A stretch of DNA of 20,127 nucleotides from Lysobacterales bacterium CG02_land_8_20_14_3_00_62_12 (GTDB lineage: Bacteria > Pseudomonadota > Gammaproteobacteria > Xanthomonadales > Ahniellaceae): NCBI GenBank assembly GCA_002785585.1, contig PEUI01000357.1, positions 1-20,127 on the forward strand, read 5' to 3'. Numbering within the stretch: position 1 is the stretch's first letter; each line of letters begins with the position of its first letter. The notes under the pieces are model-generated. The model was not told the origin of the DNA, did not search any database, and saw nothing but the letters and a program-made list of their open reading frames with translations. Shown piece by piece: positions 1 to 7,810 of the stretch. The position numbers and the translations under genes were made by a program.

Positions 1-21
1 ATGTTCAATCCAAACATAGGT

Positions 22-51
22 TTGACTTGGCTTCCTCGACACCGCTATGGT
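22..51 (+). promoter_or_regulatory. Candidate sigma70 promoter for the M23 peptidase-anmK operon
   Basis: TTGACT at 22-27 and TATGGT at 46-51 are separated by 18 bases. This resembles a housekeeping -35/-10 pair. If it is used, transcription would begin near 57-59, which would place the ATG at 47 outside the mRNA and favour the ATG at 80 as the peptidase start. This is pattern matching only. Confidence 0.4.
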
Positions 52-79
52 GCGCCTCGGTGTTCACTGGCGACCTCTG

Positions 80-1549
80 ATGGCTTGGCAGCCGATCGAT
101 TTGGAACAGCAGATTCGGCGCCGCCAGACGGTGCGGCGTCACGCCGAGCGCCGCCACCACCACTTCTATCAAGCGCGGCTGGATAGCCATTTCATTCCCA
201 ACTTCGCGGTGACGCCGATCCGCTGGGTCGGTGAGCGCTGGATCATGTCGCTGATCGCGGTGGTGATCGGTTTGCTGGTCTTTGTGGTGCTACCGAGCTT
301 TGCCAGCGTCTTCACCGGCACCGATCGATCTACGGTCTGGCTGGCCTTGGCGCTGCCAACGCCCGCTGCCACGGCACCTGCGGGCCACGACGATTCCCGG
401 ATCGGTCTGATTGACGGCAATTATGTGCCACTGGCAGAAGCCGCCGCCTGGACTTCGATCCAGGTGCAGTCGGGGCAAACCCTGGGCCAGATCTGCGCCA
501 GTGAGGGCATCAAAACCGGGCAGTTGCAGGCCCTGCTGCAAGGCTTGCCGAATGCCTCGCGACTCGGCCAGCTTCGCCCCGGTGACCGCGTCGGCCTGCG
601 CCGTAACGACCGCGGCGCCTTGACCGGGATGCAGCTCGACGATGACCTGGGCGAGCGTTTTCTCATCACCTTGGACGACCATGGGCTACCCCAGGCACAA
701 GCACTCGGCGGCGCCGTCGAGCTGCGCGTTCGGGTCGCCTCCGGACAGATCGAAGACTCCTTGTTCGGCGCCGCCGAGCAAGCCGGGTTGAGTGACCCAA
801 TGACCCTGCAACTGGCCAAAGTTTTTGCTTATGACATCGACTTTGCGCAAGATTTGCGCGTCGGTGATGCGTTTTCGGTGGTGCTGCAAGAGCGCTACCG
901 CGATGGCGAAAAGATTTCCGGCGGCGATATTCTGGCGGCGGCGTTTGTCAATCGCGGCAAGCGTTACGATGCCCTGCGCTTCACGCCGCCCGGCAGCAAC
1001 CCGGAGTATTACGACCGCTCGGGTCGGTCACTGCGCAAAGCCTTTATTCGCACACCGGTCGAGTTCACCCGCATCAGTTCGCGGTTTTCGTCGGCCAGAA
1101 AACATCCGATTTTGGGTAGAACGCGCGCCCACCACGGGGTGGATTACGCCGCGCCGAGCGGCACCCCGGTGATCGCCGCCGCCGATGGCCGCATCGTGCA
1201 ATCGGGTTGGCAGAACGGCTATGGCAATACCGTGGTGATCGATCATGGCCGCGGCCACAGCACGCTGTATGGCCACCTGTCCCGGATCGCCGGCCATGGC
1301 CGTCGCGGCAATCGCGTCAGCCAGGGCAGCGTGATCGGTTATGTCGGCATGACCGGTCTCGCCACCGGCCCGCATCTGCATTATGAGTTTCGGATCAATG
1401 GCGTCCATCGCGATCCGCTGTCGGTGACGATGCCGCCACCGCCACCGCTGGCGGCCGGACTGTTGGCCGTGTTTCGCCGCGCCACCGCGCCGCTGCTGGC
1501 GCAGTTGGCCGAGGCCGAGGCCCGCCACGGAACCGTGGCACAGCGGTGA
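80..1549 (+). CDS. MepM-like M23 family peptidoglycan endopeptidase, membrane-anchored
   Basis: This is a predicted zinc metallopeptidase that cuts peptide cross-links in peptidoglycan, acting in the periplasm. Read from ATG 80 it has 489 residues. A basic, His/Arg-rich N-terminal tail is followed by one membrane segment (about residues 56-77, WIMSLIAVVIG...). Next comes a LysM/OapA-like region (about 125-195, starting IQVQSGQTLGQI), and last a C-terminal M23 domain. The zinc-binding signature is complete: HHGVD with H351 and D355, and HLHYE with H432 and H434. A proline run (MPPPPP) follows the domain. An in-frame ATG at 47 would add 11 residues; neither start has a clear Shine-Dalgarno, and a candidate promoter at 22-51 favours 80. 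The stop codon overlaps the GTG start of anmK, so the two are probably translationally coupled. The family is certain; the exact bond cleaved is inferred from MepM of E. coli. Confidence 0.9.
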   Translation: MAWQPIDLEQQIRRRQTVRRHAERRHHHFYQARLDSHFIPNFAVTPIRWVGERWIMSLIAVVIGLLVFVVLPSFASVFTGTDRSTVWLALALPTPAATAPAGHDDSRIGLIDGNYVPLAEAAAWTSIQVQSGQTLGQICASEGIKTGQLQALLQGLPNASRLGQLRPGDRVGLRRNDRGALTGMQLDDDLGERFLITLDDHGLPQAQALGGAVELRVRVASGQIEDSLFGAAEQAGLSDPMTLQLAKVFAYDIDFAQDLRVGDAFSVVLQERYRDGEKISGGDILAAAFVNRGKRYDALRFTPPGSNPEYYDRSGRSLRKAFIRTPVEFTRISSRFSSARKHPILGRTRAHHGVDYAAPSGTPVIAAADGRIVQSGWQNGYGNTVVIDHGRGHSTLYGHLSRIAGHGRRGNRVSQGSVIGYVGMTGLATGPHLHYEFRINGVHRDPLSVTMPPPPPLAAGLLAVFRRATAPLLAQLAEAEARHGTVAQR

Positions 1550-2655
1550 CCGCGGCCGCCGATCTGTTTATTGGCTTGATTTCTGGCACCAGCGCCGACG
1601 CCATCGACGCCGCCTTGGTGCGGTTTGCGCCGCAGCCGACGCTGCTGGCCACCGCCAACCTGGCTTATCCGGCAACGCTGCGGCGCGAAATTCTGGCGCT
1701 CGCCTTGAGCGATGGCAGCAGTTCGCTGGCCCAGGTCGGCCGCCTGGATGTCGAGATCGGTGGCTGTTTTGCCGAGGCCGCCAACCACTTGCTCGCTCAG
1801 GCCGGTGTCGACCGCACCCGGATTCGCGCCATCGGTTCGCACGGGCAGACCCTCTGGCATGCGGTGCAGGGCGCCACGCCGTTCACGCTGCAACTTGGTG
1901 ATCCGAACGTCATTGCCGAGCGCACCGGCCTGCTCACGGTCGCCGACTTTCGTCGCCGCGATGTCGCCGCCGGCGGTCAGGGCGCGCCGCTGGTGCCGGC
2001 TTTTCACGCCGCTTGTCTGCACGATCCACAGGCCGCGCGCGCGGTGCTCAATCTCGGCGGTATCGGCAACTTGACCCTGCTGCCCAGCGACGGGCCGGTG
2101 CGCGGATTCGATACCGGCCCCGCCAATACCTTGCTCGATGCCTGGGCCGAGCGCCATCTCGGCACCGCGCTCGATGACGGCGGCGCCTTTGCCGCCAGCG
2201 GGCGCTGCGATACTGGCTTGCTGCAACGCTGTTTGCAGGACCCGTATTTTGCACGCTCGGGGCCCAAAAGCTGCGGTCGCGACACCTTCAACCTGGCTTG
2301 GCTGGATCGGCATTTGCGTGGGCTCAAGCTGAGCGCCGCCGACGTTCAAGCCACCCTGATCGAAGTTACCGCGCGCTCGATCGCAATTGCCTTGCGGCGC
2401 GCCGCGCCAGCGACCAGCAAAGTGTTCGCCTGCGGCGGCGGGGTCCACAATCCAACGCTGCTCGGCGCCTTGGCAACTGCCTTGCAACCGATCCCGTTGG
2501 CCTCGACCGCGGACGCCGGAATCGATCCGGATTTCATCGAGGCGATGGCCTTCGCCTGGCTGGCGCGCGAACGGCTGCAGGATCGCCCGGGCAATCTGAC
2601 CACGGTCACCGGTGCCCGTGGTCCGCGCGTGCTCGGCGCGATCTACGCCGCCTGA
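1546..2655 (+). CDS. anmK: Anhydro-N-acetylmuramic acid kinase
   Basis: AnmK phosphorylates and opens 1,6-anhydro-MurNAc to MurNAc-6-phosphate in the cytoplasm, a step of cell-wall recycling. The 369-residue length is normal for the family. Visible motifs are the N-terminal phosphate-binding loop ISGTSADAID (residues 12-21; many homologues read SMDG here), GSHGQTLWH, GDPNVIAERTG, VADFRRRDVAAGGQGAPLVP, NLGGIGN, and FDTGPANTLLDAW with the expected catalytic aspartate at D189. Near the C-terminus CGGGVHNP is the typical sugar-kinase/Hsp70-fold phosphate motif. The GTG start overlaps the TGA of the upstream peptidase gene as GTGA. The pairing of M23 peptidase with anmK is also found in other gammaproteobacteria. 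AmpG, which imports the anhydro-muropeptides that feed this pathway, lies just downstream on the other strand. Confidence 0.95.
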   Translation: MTAAADLFIGLISGTSADAIDAALVRFAPQPTLLATANLAYPATLRREILALALSDGSSSLAQVGRLDVEIGGCFAEAANHLLAQAGVDRTRIRAIGSHGQTLWHAVQGATPFTLQLGDPNVIAERTGLLTVADFRRRDVAAGGQGAPLVPAFHAACLHDPQAARAVLNLGGIGNLTLLPSDGPVRGFDTGPANTLLDAWAERHLGTALDDGGAFAASGRCDTGLLQRCLQDPYFARSGPKSCGRDTFNLAWLDRHLRGLKLSAADVQATLIEVTARSIAIALRRAAPATSKVFACGGGVHNPTLLGALATALQPIPLASTADAGIDPDFIEAMAFAWLARERLQDRPGNLTTVTGARGPRVLGAIYAA

Positions 2656-2671
2656 TCGACGCCGCTCGGAC

Positions 2672-2995
2672 TCATCGCGCTTTGCCCAGCGGCTGCGCCA
2701 CATCCAGCGGAATTTGTTCCAGCGCTTCCAGTGCGGCGCGAAAGGCGGCGGCTTCATCGGTGCCCCAAGTGCCGGCCAACAGCGCCACGTCTTTCGGATC
2801 GGTCACCGCTTCGGTATCGGTGCGCGTCGCCGGATTCATGTTCAGCGCCTGCTTGAGCAAGTCGATCATCACGTCATTGATCGCCCAGTTGCGCGCGCGC
2901 GCAATTTCCTTGATGCGCTCGGCGACGGCGTTGTCGATTCCGCGTACGGTGAAATCCGGCATGTCTGCCACAAAGGGTTCGAAGACTGCGGCCAT
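2672..2995 (-). CDS. Small ribbon-helix-helix (Arc/FitA-like) protein, orphan
   Basis: This is a hypothetical protein of 107 residues from ATG 2995, or 96 from ATG 2962. The stretch MPDFTVRGIDNAVAERIKEI, followed by ARARNWAINDVMIDLLKQAL, has the shape of a ribbon-helix-helix DNA-binding domain: a short strand, then two helices with a turn. It resembles FitA/Arc-type antitoxins and regulators. The C-terminal half (about residues 60-107) is acidic and alanine-rich and resembles nothing I can name. No toxin gene adjoins it; the neighbours are ampG upstream on the same strand and anmK converging. A regulatory role, perhaps on itself, is inference. The start at 2995 has a weak purine-rich stretch upstream (GGGTAGA); 2962 has none. 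Confidence 0.65.
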   Translation of the reverse strand: MAAVFEPFVADMPDFTVRGIDNAVAERIKEIARARNWAINDVMIDLLKQALNMNPATRTDTEAVTDPKDVALLAGTWGTDEAAAFRAALEALEQIPLDVAQPLGKAR

Positions 2996-3083
2996 TCTAC
3001 CCACTGCTTCGCTCGGACCGCGACTTCGGCCCAATGCGCCGCCGCGCCCGCGCAGGCTGGCGTTCACCCCAGCGGCCACGCCA

Positions 3084-4340
3084 CTAGGCTGATGTGCGCA
3101 TACCGATCGGATCGAAATCGTGAATGCGCGCGCGTAGCCACCAGACCAAGGCCAAGCCCGGCAGCGCGGTGAAAAATGTCAGCACAAAAAACGGTCCCCA
3201 GCCCAGCGCCTCGACGGAAAAGGCCGCCAACGGCCCGAGAAACACCCTGCCGATGGCGGACAAAGAACTCAGCAGCGCAAATTGAAAAGCGCTAAAGCGG
3301 AGATCACACAGCGCCATCACCAGGGCGCCAAACGCCGTCGCCCCCATCCCGCCCGCACCCTGATCCAGACAGACCACCAGAATCAGCGCCTCGCGGTCGG
3401 CGCCGGTCGTGGTTAGCCAGGCGTAGCCAAAATTGGTGAGCGCCTGCAGCAGACCAAACCACAACAACGCCGACACCAGTCGGATGCGGGTTAACAGCCA
3501 GCCGCCGAGCAAAGCCCCGCCCAAGGCAAACAGCAAACCGAAAGTCTTGTTGATGGTGCCCACTTCGGTTTGGCTGAAACCCACGCCACGCAACAGGAAC
3601 GTCGTTGACAACGCTTGCGAGAAGGCATCGCCAAACTTGTAAAACACGATCAGCAGCAGCCACCCCCAGGCGGCCGGTCGCGATAAAAACTCGCGCAGCG
3701 GCAACACCACGGCGTCGACCAAGGTCCGTGGCCGACGCTGGGCCGGGGCATCGGCACTCCACCAGGTGGCAACCGTCGCCAGCACCATCAGCAGCGCCAT
3801 CACTTGATAGACCCGCGGCCAACCGATGTGGTCCGCCAGAATCAGTGCGACACCGCCAGAGACCACCATCGCCAGGCGGTAGCCGGTCTGGGTCAGGGCC
3901 GAGCCCCAGCCCCGTTCTGCGGCCGGCAGCAGGTCGGTGCGATGGGCATCAAAGGCAATGTCCTGGGTCGCCGAAAACAGCGCCAGTACCACCGCAACGC
4001 CGATCATCATCGCCGTCTGCCGACTCGGATCGAGTGCCGACATCGCCAGCAGCATGGCCGCGCAACCGAGCTGACTGAGCAAGATCCAACCGCGACGACG
4101 CCCCAGTAGCGGCGGCGCATAACGATCCAGCAACGGCGCCCAAAGAAACTTGAATACGTAGGCCTGACCAGCCAGCGTCGCCCAGCCAATGGTTCGGAGA
4201 TCAAGCCCGGCGACGGTGAACCAGGCCTGCAACGAACTGGCCGACAAGGCCAACGGCAAGCCCGATGCAAAACCGAGCAGGGCGATCGCCAGCAACCGGC
4301 GCCGACGCCCCTCTGCCTCGGCCACCGAGGTAAGCGTCAC
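3084..4340 (-). CDS. ampG: AmpG-family muropeptide permease (MFS)
   Basis: AmpG is an inner-membrane major facilitator that imports GlcNAc-anhydroMurNAc peptides released from the cell wall, feeding recycling and, in many species, beta-lactamase induction. The 418-residue product is hydrophobic throughout, with about a dozen membrane segments. It begins with the AmpG-typical LLGFASGLPLALSASSLQAW and keeps the loop FKFLWAPLLDRYAPPLLGRR, the ATQDIAFDAHRTDLLPAAERG stretch and the FYKFGDAFSQALSTTFLLRG region. The GTG start at 4340 overlaps the xthA stop as GTGA and has GGTGGA six bases upstream, so it is preferred over the TTG at 4355. With AnmK and the M23 peptidase it makes a small cell-wall turnover neighbourhood. 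No ampC or ampR lies in the window. Confidence 0.9.
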   Translation of the reverse strand: MTLTSVAEAEGRRRRLLAIALLGFASGLPLALSASSLQAWFTVAGLDLRTIGWATLAGQAYVFKFLWAPLLDRYAPPLLGRRRGWILLSQLGCAAMLLAMSALDPSRQTAMMIGVAVVLALFSATQDIAFDAHRTDLLPAAERGWGSALTQTGYRLAMVVSGGVALILADHIGWPRVYQVMALLMVLATVATWWSADAPAQRRPRTLVDAVVLPLREFLSRPAAWGWLLLIVFYKFGDAFSQALSTTFLLRGVGFSQTEVGTINKTFGLLFALGGALLGGWLLTRIRLVSALLWFGLLQALTNFGYAWLTTTGADREALILVVCLDQGAGGMGATAFGALVMALCDLRFSAFQFALLSSLSAIGRVFLGPLAAFSVEALGWGPFFVLTFFTALPGLALVWWLRARIHDFDPIGMRTSA

Positions 4341-5101
4341 CGGTAATCCACCCAATACGGCGCATGATCAGAAAACTTCGGTTCGGCCGCAATCGCGCAC
4401 TGCTTAAGCCGTGCGCCCAATGCTGGCGACACCATTTGATAGTCGATCCGCCAGCCGACATTTCGGGCGCGCGCACCACCGCGTTGCGACCACCAGGTGT
4501 AATCCTCGCCGTCGGGATTGAGCGCACGATAACTATCGACCCAGCCCTGGCCGTTGATCAACTGGTCGAGCCAGGCGCGTTCTTCTGGCAAGCAACCAGA
4601 GGTCTTCTGGTTGGCGCTGAAATTGCGGATATCGCGCTGGTCATGCACGATGTTCCAGTCGCCGGCAATCACATAGTCACGGCCACTGCTGAGCCAAGCG
4701 GCCAAGATCGGCGTGAAGCGTTGCATCATCGCAAACTTGAAGTCCTGTCGAAGCGGTCCCGATGAGCCCGAGGGAAGATAGAGCGAGACCACGCTGAGAT
4801 TGCCGAAGCGGGCCTCGAGATAGCGCCCTTCGTCATCCAGTTCCGGCCAGTCCAGGCGCTCGATCAGCGCATCGGGTTGCTGCTTGCTGTAAATCGCGAC
4901 GCCGCTATAGCCCTTGGCTTGGGCCGAACGAAAATAGGCGTGGTAGCCGCTCGGCGCAAATATCGGGTCGCGCAATTGCTCCGGCTGAGCCTTGGTTTCC
5001 TGCACGCACAAGAGATCGGCGTGCTGGCCGGCAAACCAGTCGAAAAATCCTTTGCTGGCCGCCGAGCGAATGCCGTTGGCGTTAAAGCTGATGATGCGCA
5101 T
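4337..5101 (-). CDS. xthA: Exodeoxyribonuclease III (ExoIII/AP endonuclease family)
   Basis: This is a base-excision-repair nuclease that acts at abasic sites and on 3' ends. The 254-residue protein keeps all the catalytic positions of ExoIII: N7, E35 (in CVQETK), Y108, D148 and N150 (GDWN), D220 (GWRIDYQ), and D245-H246 (SDHAP). This matters because in Pseudomonas the gene next to pyrE is crc, a member of the same family that has lost these residues and acts as an RNA-binding regulator. The start chosen is the ATG at 5101, giving the family's N-terminus MRIISFNANG; longer in-frame starts add sequence unlike the family. No strong ribosome-binding site is visible. The stop overlaps the ampG start. 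The gene diverges from pyrE with 74 bases between them. Confidence 0.93.
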   Translation of the reverse strand: MRIISFNANGIRSAASKGFFDWFAGQHADLLCVQETKAQPEQLRDPIFAPSGYHAYFRSAQAKGYSGVAIYSKQQPDALIERLDWPELDDEGRYLEARFGNLSVVSLYLPSGSSGPLRQDFKFAMMQRFTPILAAWLSSGRDYVIAGDWNIVHDQRDIRNFSANQKTSGCLPEERAWLDQLINGQGWVDSYRALNPDGEDYTWWSQRGGARARNVGWRIDYQMVSPALGARLKQCAIAAEPKFSDHAPYWVDYR

Positions 5102-5175
5102 GGGCTTAATCTGGGATCGCTCTGGTGCGGTCGTTGTGGTTTGGCTATTCTTGCAGAAGGCGGACAAACCCACGC

Positions 5176-5835
5176 ATGCAAGCCCATCAACGCGCGTTTT
5201 TGCAATTGGCGCTGCACTACCAAGTACTCAGCTTCGGCCGTTTTACGCTGAAGTCGGGGCGCGTCAGCCCGTATTTTTTCAATGCCGGCTTGTTCAACAC
5301 CGGCCGCGCACTGCAACAGTTGGGCCGCGCCTTCGCCACCACCCTGGCGCAATCGAACCTGACCTGTGACATGCTGTTCGGCCCGGCCTACAAGGGCATC
5401 GCGCTGGCCACCAGCACGGCGATTGCCCTCGCCGAAGGGCATGGCCGTGACCTGCCGTTGGCGTTCAATCGCAAGGAAGCCAAAGACCACGGCGAAGCCG
5501 GCCTCATCATCGGCGCGCCGCTCAAGGGCCGGGTGCTGATTGTCGACGATGTGATCACCGCCGGCACTTCGGTGCGCGAAGCGGTGGCGCTGATCGAGGC
5601 ACAGGGCGCGGTTGCCGCCGGTGTGCTGATTGCGCTCGATCGGCAAGAAGTTGGTGTCGGCTCGCTATCGGCCGCCGAGGAAGTACGGCAGCATTACCAC
5701 TTGCCGGTGTTGGCGATCGCCGGGCTGGACGAGTTGCTGACCCTGGTTGCCGAAGACCCGCTACTGGTTCAGCACCGGGACACGCTGATCGACTATCGTA
5801 AGCGCTACGGTGTGGCCAGCAGCGCCGCACCCTAG
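5176..5835 (+). CDS. pyrE: Orotate phosphoribosyltransferase
   Basis: PyrE joins orotate to PRPP to give OMP, the fifth step of pyrimidine synthesis, in the cytoplasm. The 219-residue length fits the family. Motifs include FGRFTLKSGRVSPYFFNAG near the N-terminus, the GPAYKGIALAT substrate loop, the flexible catalytic loop around AFNRKEAKDHGE, and the PRPP-binding signature VLIVDDVITAGTS (about residues 119-131). The ATG at 5176 matches the family N-terminus; the frame is open further upstream but only through xthA-proximal intergenic DNA. It diverges from xthA, a common arrangement in Xanthomonadales and Pseudomonas. No clear attenuator hairpin precedes it. Confidence 0.95.
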   Translation: MQAHQRAFLQLALHYQVLSFGRFTLKSGRVSPYFFNAGLFNTGRALQQLGRAFATTLAQSNLTCDMLFGPAYKGIALATSTAIALAEGHGRDLPLAFNRKEAKDHGEAGLIIGAPLKGRVLIVDDVITAGTSVREAVALIEAQGAVAAGVLIALDRQEVGVGSLSAAEEVRQHYHLPVLAIAGLDELLTLVAEDPLLVQHRDTLIDYRKRYGVASSAAP

Positions 5836-5851
5836 CTCTCTGGAGGACACC

Positions 5852-6508
5852 ATGCGACCGCAAGCCCCGATTCTGCCGGTTTTGACCCTGACCCTCACCG
5901 GCCTGGCCGTGCTGCTCGGCAACAGCAGCGTCGCCGCCAAAATGTACAAATGCACCGATGCCAAAGGCGCGGTGTCCTACAGTCAAAGTTATGACCCCAA
6001 GCGCTGCACTGGCGGTGGCGCCCAGCTTGATGCCCAGGGCTTGCCGATCAAAACCATGCAGCGGCAAAAAACCGCCGAAGAAATTGCTGCCGACAAAGCC
6101 GAAGCCGCGCGGCTGGCCAAGGCCAAGGAAATCGCTGACCACCAGGCCACGCTCGACAATGCCCTGACCAGTTCCTATGTCACCGAAGCGGAGCTGCTGC
6201 GGGCCCGCGATCAAGAGTTGGAGGTGATCGAGGCCAATACCGCCACCAGTCGGCTGTCACTGGCCAGCCAGGAAAAATCGCTCGCCGAAATTCTTGCGCA
6301 CGCCGCCAGCTTCGAGCGCGCCAAAAAACCGGTGCCGCAAACCACTACCGACCAACTGAAATTGGTGCGTCATCAAATTGAGATGACCACCAAGCAGATC
6401 GCGCAACGCGAGACCGAAAAGAGCAAGCTCCGCGCCGAGTTCGAAATCAAATTGCAGCGCTACCGCGAACTGAAAGCCCGGGTCGACGCGCAACGCAACG
6501 GACTTTGA
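5852..6508 (+). CDS. Exported DUF4124-domain protein with long coiled coil
   Basis: This 218-residue protein has no known function. A signal peptide (residues 1-29, ending VAA) precedes a DUF4124-like domain beginning KMYKCTDAKGAVSYSQ, with two cysteines (C34 and C52) that could form a disulfide. The rest, about 65-215, is rich in Ala, Glu, Lys, Arg and Gln and should form one long coiled coil. It is probably periplasmic. The ATG at 5852 has GGAGG five bases upstream, the clearest ribosome-binding site in this part of the window. It follows pyrE by 16 bases and may be co-transcribed with it. DUF4124 proteins are frequent in Xanthomonadales; a role in the envelope is inference. Confidence 0.88.
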   Translation: MRPQAPILPVLTLTLTGLAVLLGNSSVAAKMYKCTDAKGAVSYSQSYDPKRCTGGGAQLDAQGLPIKTMQRQKTAEEIAADKAEAARLAKAKEIADHQATLDNALTSSYVTEAELLRARDQELEVIEANTATSRLSLASQEKSLAEILAHAASFERAKKPVPQTTTDQLKLVRHQIEMTTKQIAQRETEKSKLRAEFEIKLQRYRELKARVDAQRNGL

Positions 6509-6566
6509 CGGCGCGCCTGCGATAGCCATGGCGCCAGCGTTAGCGTAACCGTTGACCCTTTATTAG

Positions 6567-7127
6567 CCGCAGCCCGCCGCACCCGCTCCGAACCAGCGAG
6601 CGGGAATCGCGCCCATCGGCGCCTCGTTTTCACCCACTCGCTGGTCGTCGGCCACCCAATTGATCACCAAGACCATCGTCAACCACCGCGAAGACGCGCT
6701 GCGCTGGACCCAGTTGCTGCAGCCCTTGGGTTGGCTGCCGGAGTTTCGCGGCTGGATGGCTTTGCCGGAATCGATCGAGAACATGACCGGCCGCGACATT
6801 CAAGCGCCGAAAGGCGTTTGTGTGTTCATGGCCGAACCCGAAGCATTCAATGCGCATCCCTGGTTCGGCGAAGTGCGCCTGCTCTACGTCGATACCGATG
6901 GCTTGGTGGTGCCGTGCTGCATCCATCCACAGGCGGGCGTTCTCGGCAATCTCAAAATCCAGCGTTACAGCGAGATTCTGGCCGGCCAGGCGCGCGCCGA
7001 CTTCAAAGCCCAAATGGCCAATGACCGGCCCAGCATGAAAGTCTGCGGCGGCTGCGAAATGGGTCCGGCCGGCGACGAAGGCCCCTCGTTCTGGAACTCG
7101 ATGGCGCCGCCAGAACAAACTTGGTGA
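6567..7127 (+). pseudogene. Orphan C-terminal SPASM fragment of a radical SAM protein
   Basis: The open frame runs from a stop at 6564-6566 to the TGA at 7125-7127; the first usable start is a TTG at 6660. The protein holds a SPASM-type cluster-binding region: a Cys at 6819 (GVC), a Cys pair at 6915-6920 (in DGLVVPCC), the GNL motif, and CGGC at 7044-7055. The strand-helix preceding it (LITKTIVNHREDALRW...) looks like the last third of a radical SAM barrel. The N-terminal domain with the CxxxCxxC SAM-cluster motif is missing: only 58 bases separate this frame from the previous gene. No Shine-Dalgarno is visible. It is best read as the remnant of a truncated peptide- or protein-modifying enzyme; a free-standing SPASM protein is less likely but not excluded. 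Confidence 0.65.
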
Positions 7128-7180
7128 TGGCCAAGGTGGCGAGCCGCAGCCAACACTGGCGCGGTCGCAGCCATGTCCAC

Positions 7181-7243
7181 TGTGGCAATGATCGCAGGAT
7201 CGATTCGGTGCGGCCGCCGCGTAGCCGCTCGAACGGGGTACCG
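7181..7243 (-). pseudogene. Degenerate partial copy of the hemF 3' end
   Basis: Read on the minus strand this segment encodes [22 protein letters not shown], which matches [20 protein letters not shown] in the intact HemF encoded nearby, in the same frame and without gaps over the core. Bases 7195-7220 are identical to 8028-8053 (26 of 26), in the same orientation. The flanks are similar but degraded. It lies directly against the stop codon of the antitoxin gene at 7245. Confidence 0.6.
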
Positions 7244-7244
7244 A

Positions 7245-7550
7245 TCAGGCTTGCACGGGTTGTGCCACCAAGCGTACGCCCAAGGCGGCACAGACACGGC
7301 TAACGGTGTCGAAACGGGGTGCGCTGTCGGCGCGGAGTGCTTTGTAGAGAGCTTCGCGGGTGATTCCGGCCGATTTGGCGATCTCGGTCATACCGCGGGC
7401 GCGGGCAATATCGCCGAGCGCAGCGGCCAACAGGGCGGCATCATTGGCTTGCAGAATATCGGTTAGGTAGGCGGCGATTGCGATCTCGTTTTCGAGATAG
7501 GGGGTGGCGTCAAATGCGGGCAGATCGTCTACTTTGATGCGTTTGTTCAT
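7245..7550 (-). CDS. HigA-like antitoxin (addiction-module antidote family)
   Basis: This is the predicted antitoxin of a type II toxin-antitoxin pair, 101 residues, acting as DNA-binding repressor and toxin neutraliser. The N-terminus (VDDLPAFDATPYLENEIAIAAYLTDIL) is typical of the putative addiction-module antidote family. A helix-turn-helix follows at about residues 45-90 (LGDIARARGMTEIAKSAGIT, then REALYKALRADSAPRFDTVS). The ATG at 7550 has GGAG eight bases upstream, overlapping the end of the toxin gene; a TTG at 7568 is less likely. Gene order is toxin first. The antitoxin itself looks intact although its partner's start appears destroyed, so it may now be an orphan regulator. Confidence 0.85.
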   Translation of the reverse strand: MNKRIKVDDLPAFDATPYLENEIAIAAYLTDILQANDAALLAAALGDIARARGMTEIAKSAGITREALYKALRADSAPRFDTVSRVCAALGVRLVAQPVQA

Positions 7551-7564
7551 GAGGTTTTCTCCGG

Positions 7565-7810
7565 TCAATCCAGCGCTGCTGCCAGCGCTTTGGCGCGTCG
7601 CATGTCGCTTTTCTGCGTGCGTTTGCTGCCGCCAGTCAACAGCACCAACCGTTGCCTGCCGTGCTGTGTGAAGTACACACGCCAGCCAGCCCCCAGGTGG
7701 ATGCGCAGCTCCAACAAGCCATCGCCCAGTGACTCGACGTCGCCCATCAGGCCACGCTCAAGGCGCTTGAGCCGAGCCATCAGCACACCGCGCACCTTGG
7801 CATCGGCCAA
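7565..7810 (-). CDS. RelE/HigB-like toxin, 5' end disrupted by a stop codon
   Basis: From the TTG at 7810 the frame gives 81 residues containing the core of the addiction-module killer (RelE/ParE-like) family: GDVESLGDGLLELRIHLGAG, then WRVYFTQHGRQRLVLLTGGSK and a C-terminal AKALAAAL helix. These toxins are mRNA-cleaving RNases of about 95-105 residues. The missing N-terminus is present in frame upstream (SFDYTATVFSLKTLPEFTAW LDS, bases 7879-7811) but contains no ATG, GTG or TTG. It is preceded directly by ATG TAG at 7885-7880, a start codon followed by a stop. Simple reading: a nonsense change at codon 2 has silenced the toxin, unless the TTG at 7810 yields a shortened product. The antitoxin gene follows on the same strand. 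Confidence 0.7.
   Translation of the reverse strand: MADAKVRGVLMARLKRLERGLMGDVESLGDGLLELRIHLGAGWRVYFTQHGRQRLVLLTGGSKRTQKSDMRRAKALAAALD

Noticed and set aside
1381..2757. 458-codon minus-strand frame opposite anmK
   Set aside because: Antisense shadow in GC-rich DNA; low-complexity Gly/Arg/Gln composition and no recognisable domain, while anmK is certain.
5102..5175. Divergent promoter or attenuator between xthA and pyrE
   Set aside because: No convincing -35/-10 pair or leader hairpin could be picked out by eye, so it was not listed as a feature.
6509..6566. Terminator after the DUF4124 gene
   Set aside because: Short palindromes (GGCGCGCC, GCCATGGC) are present but no stable stem with a T-tract.
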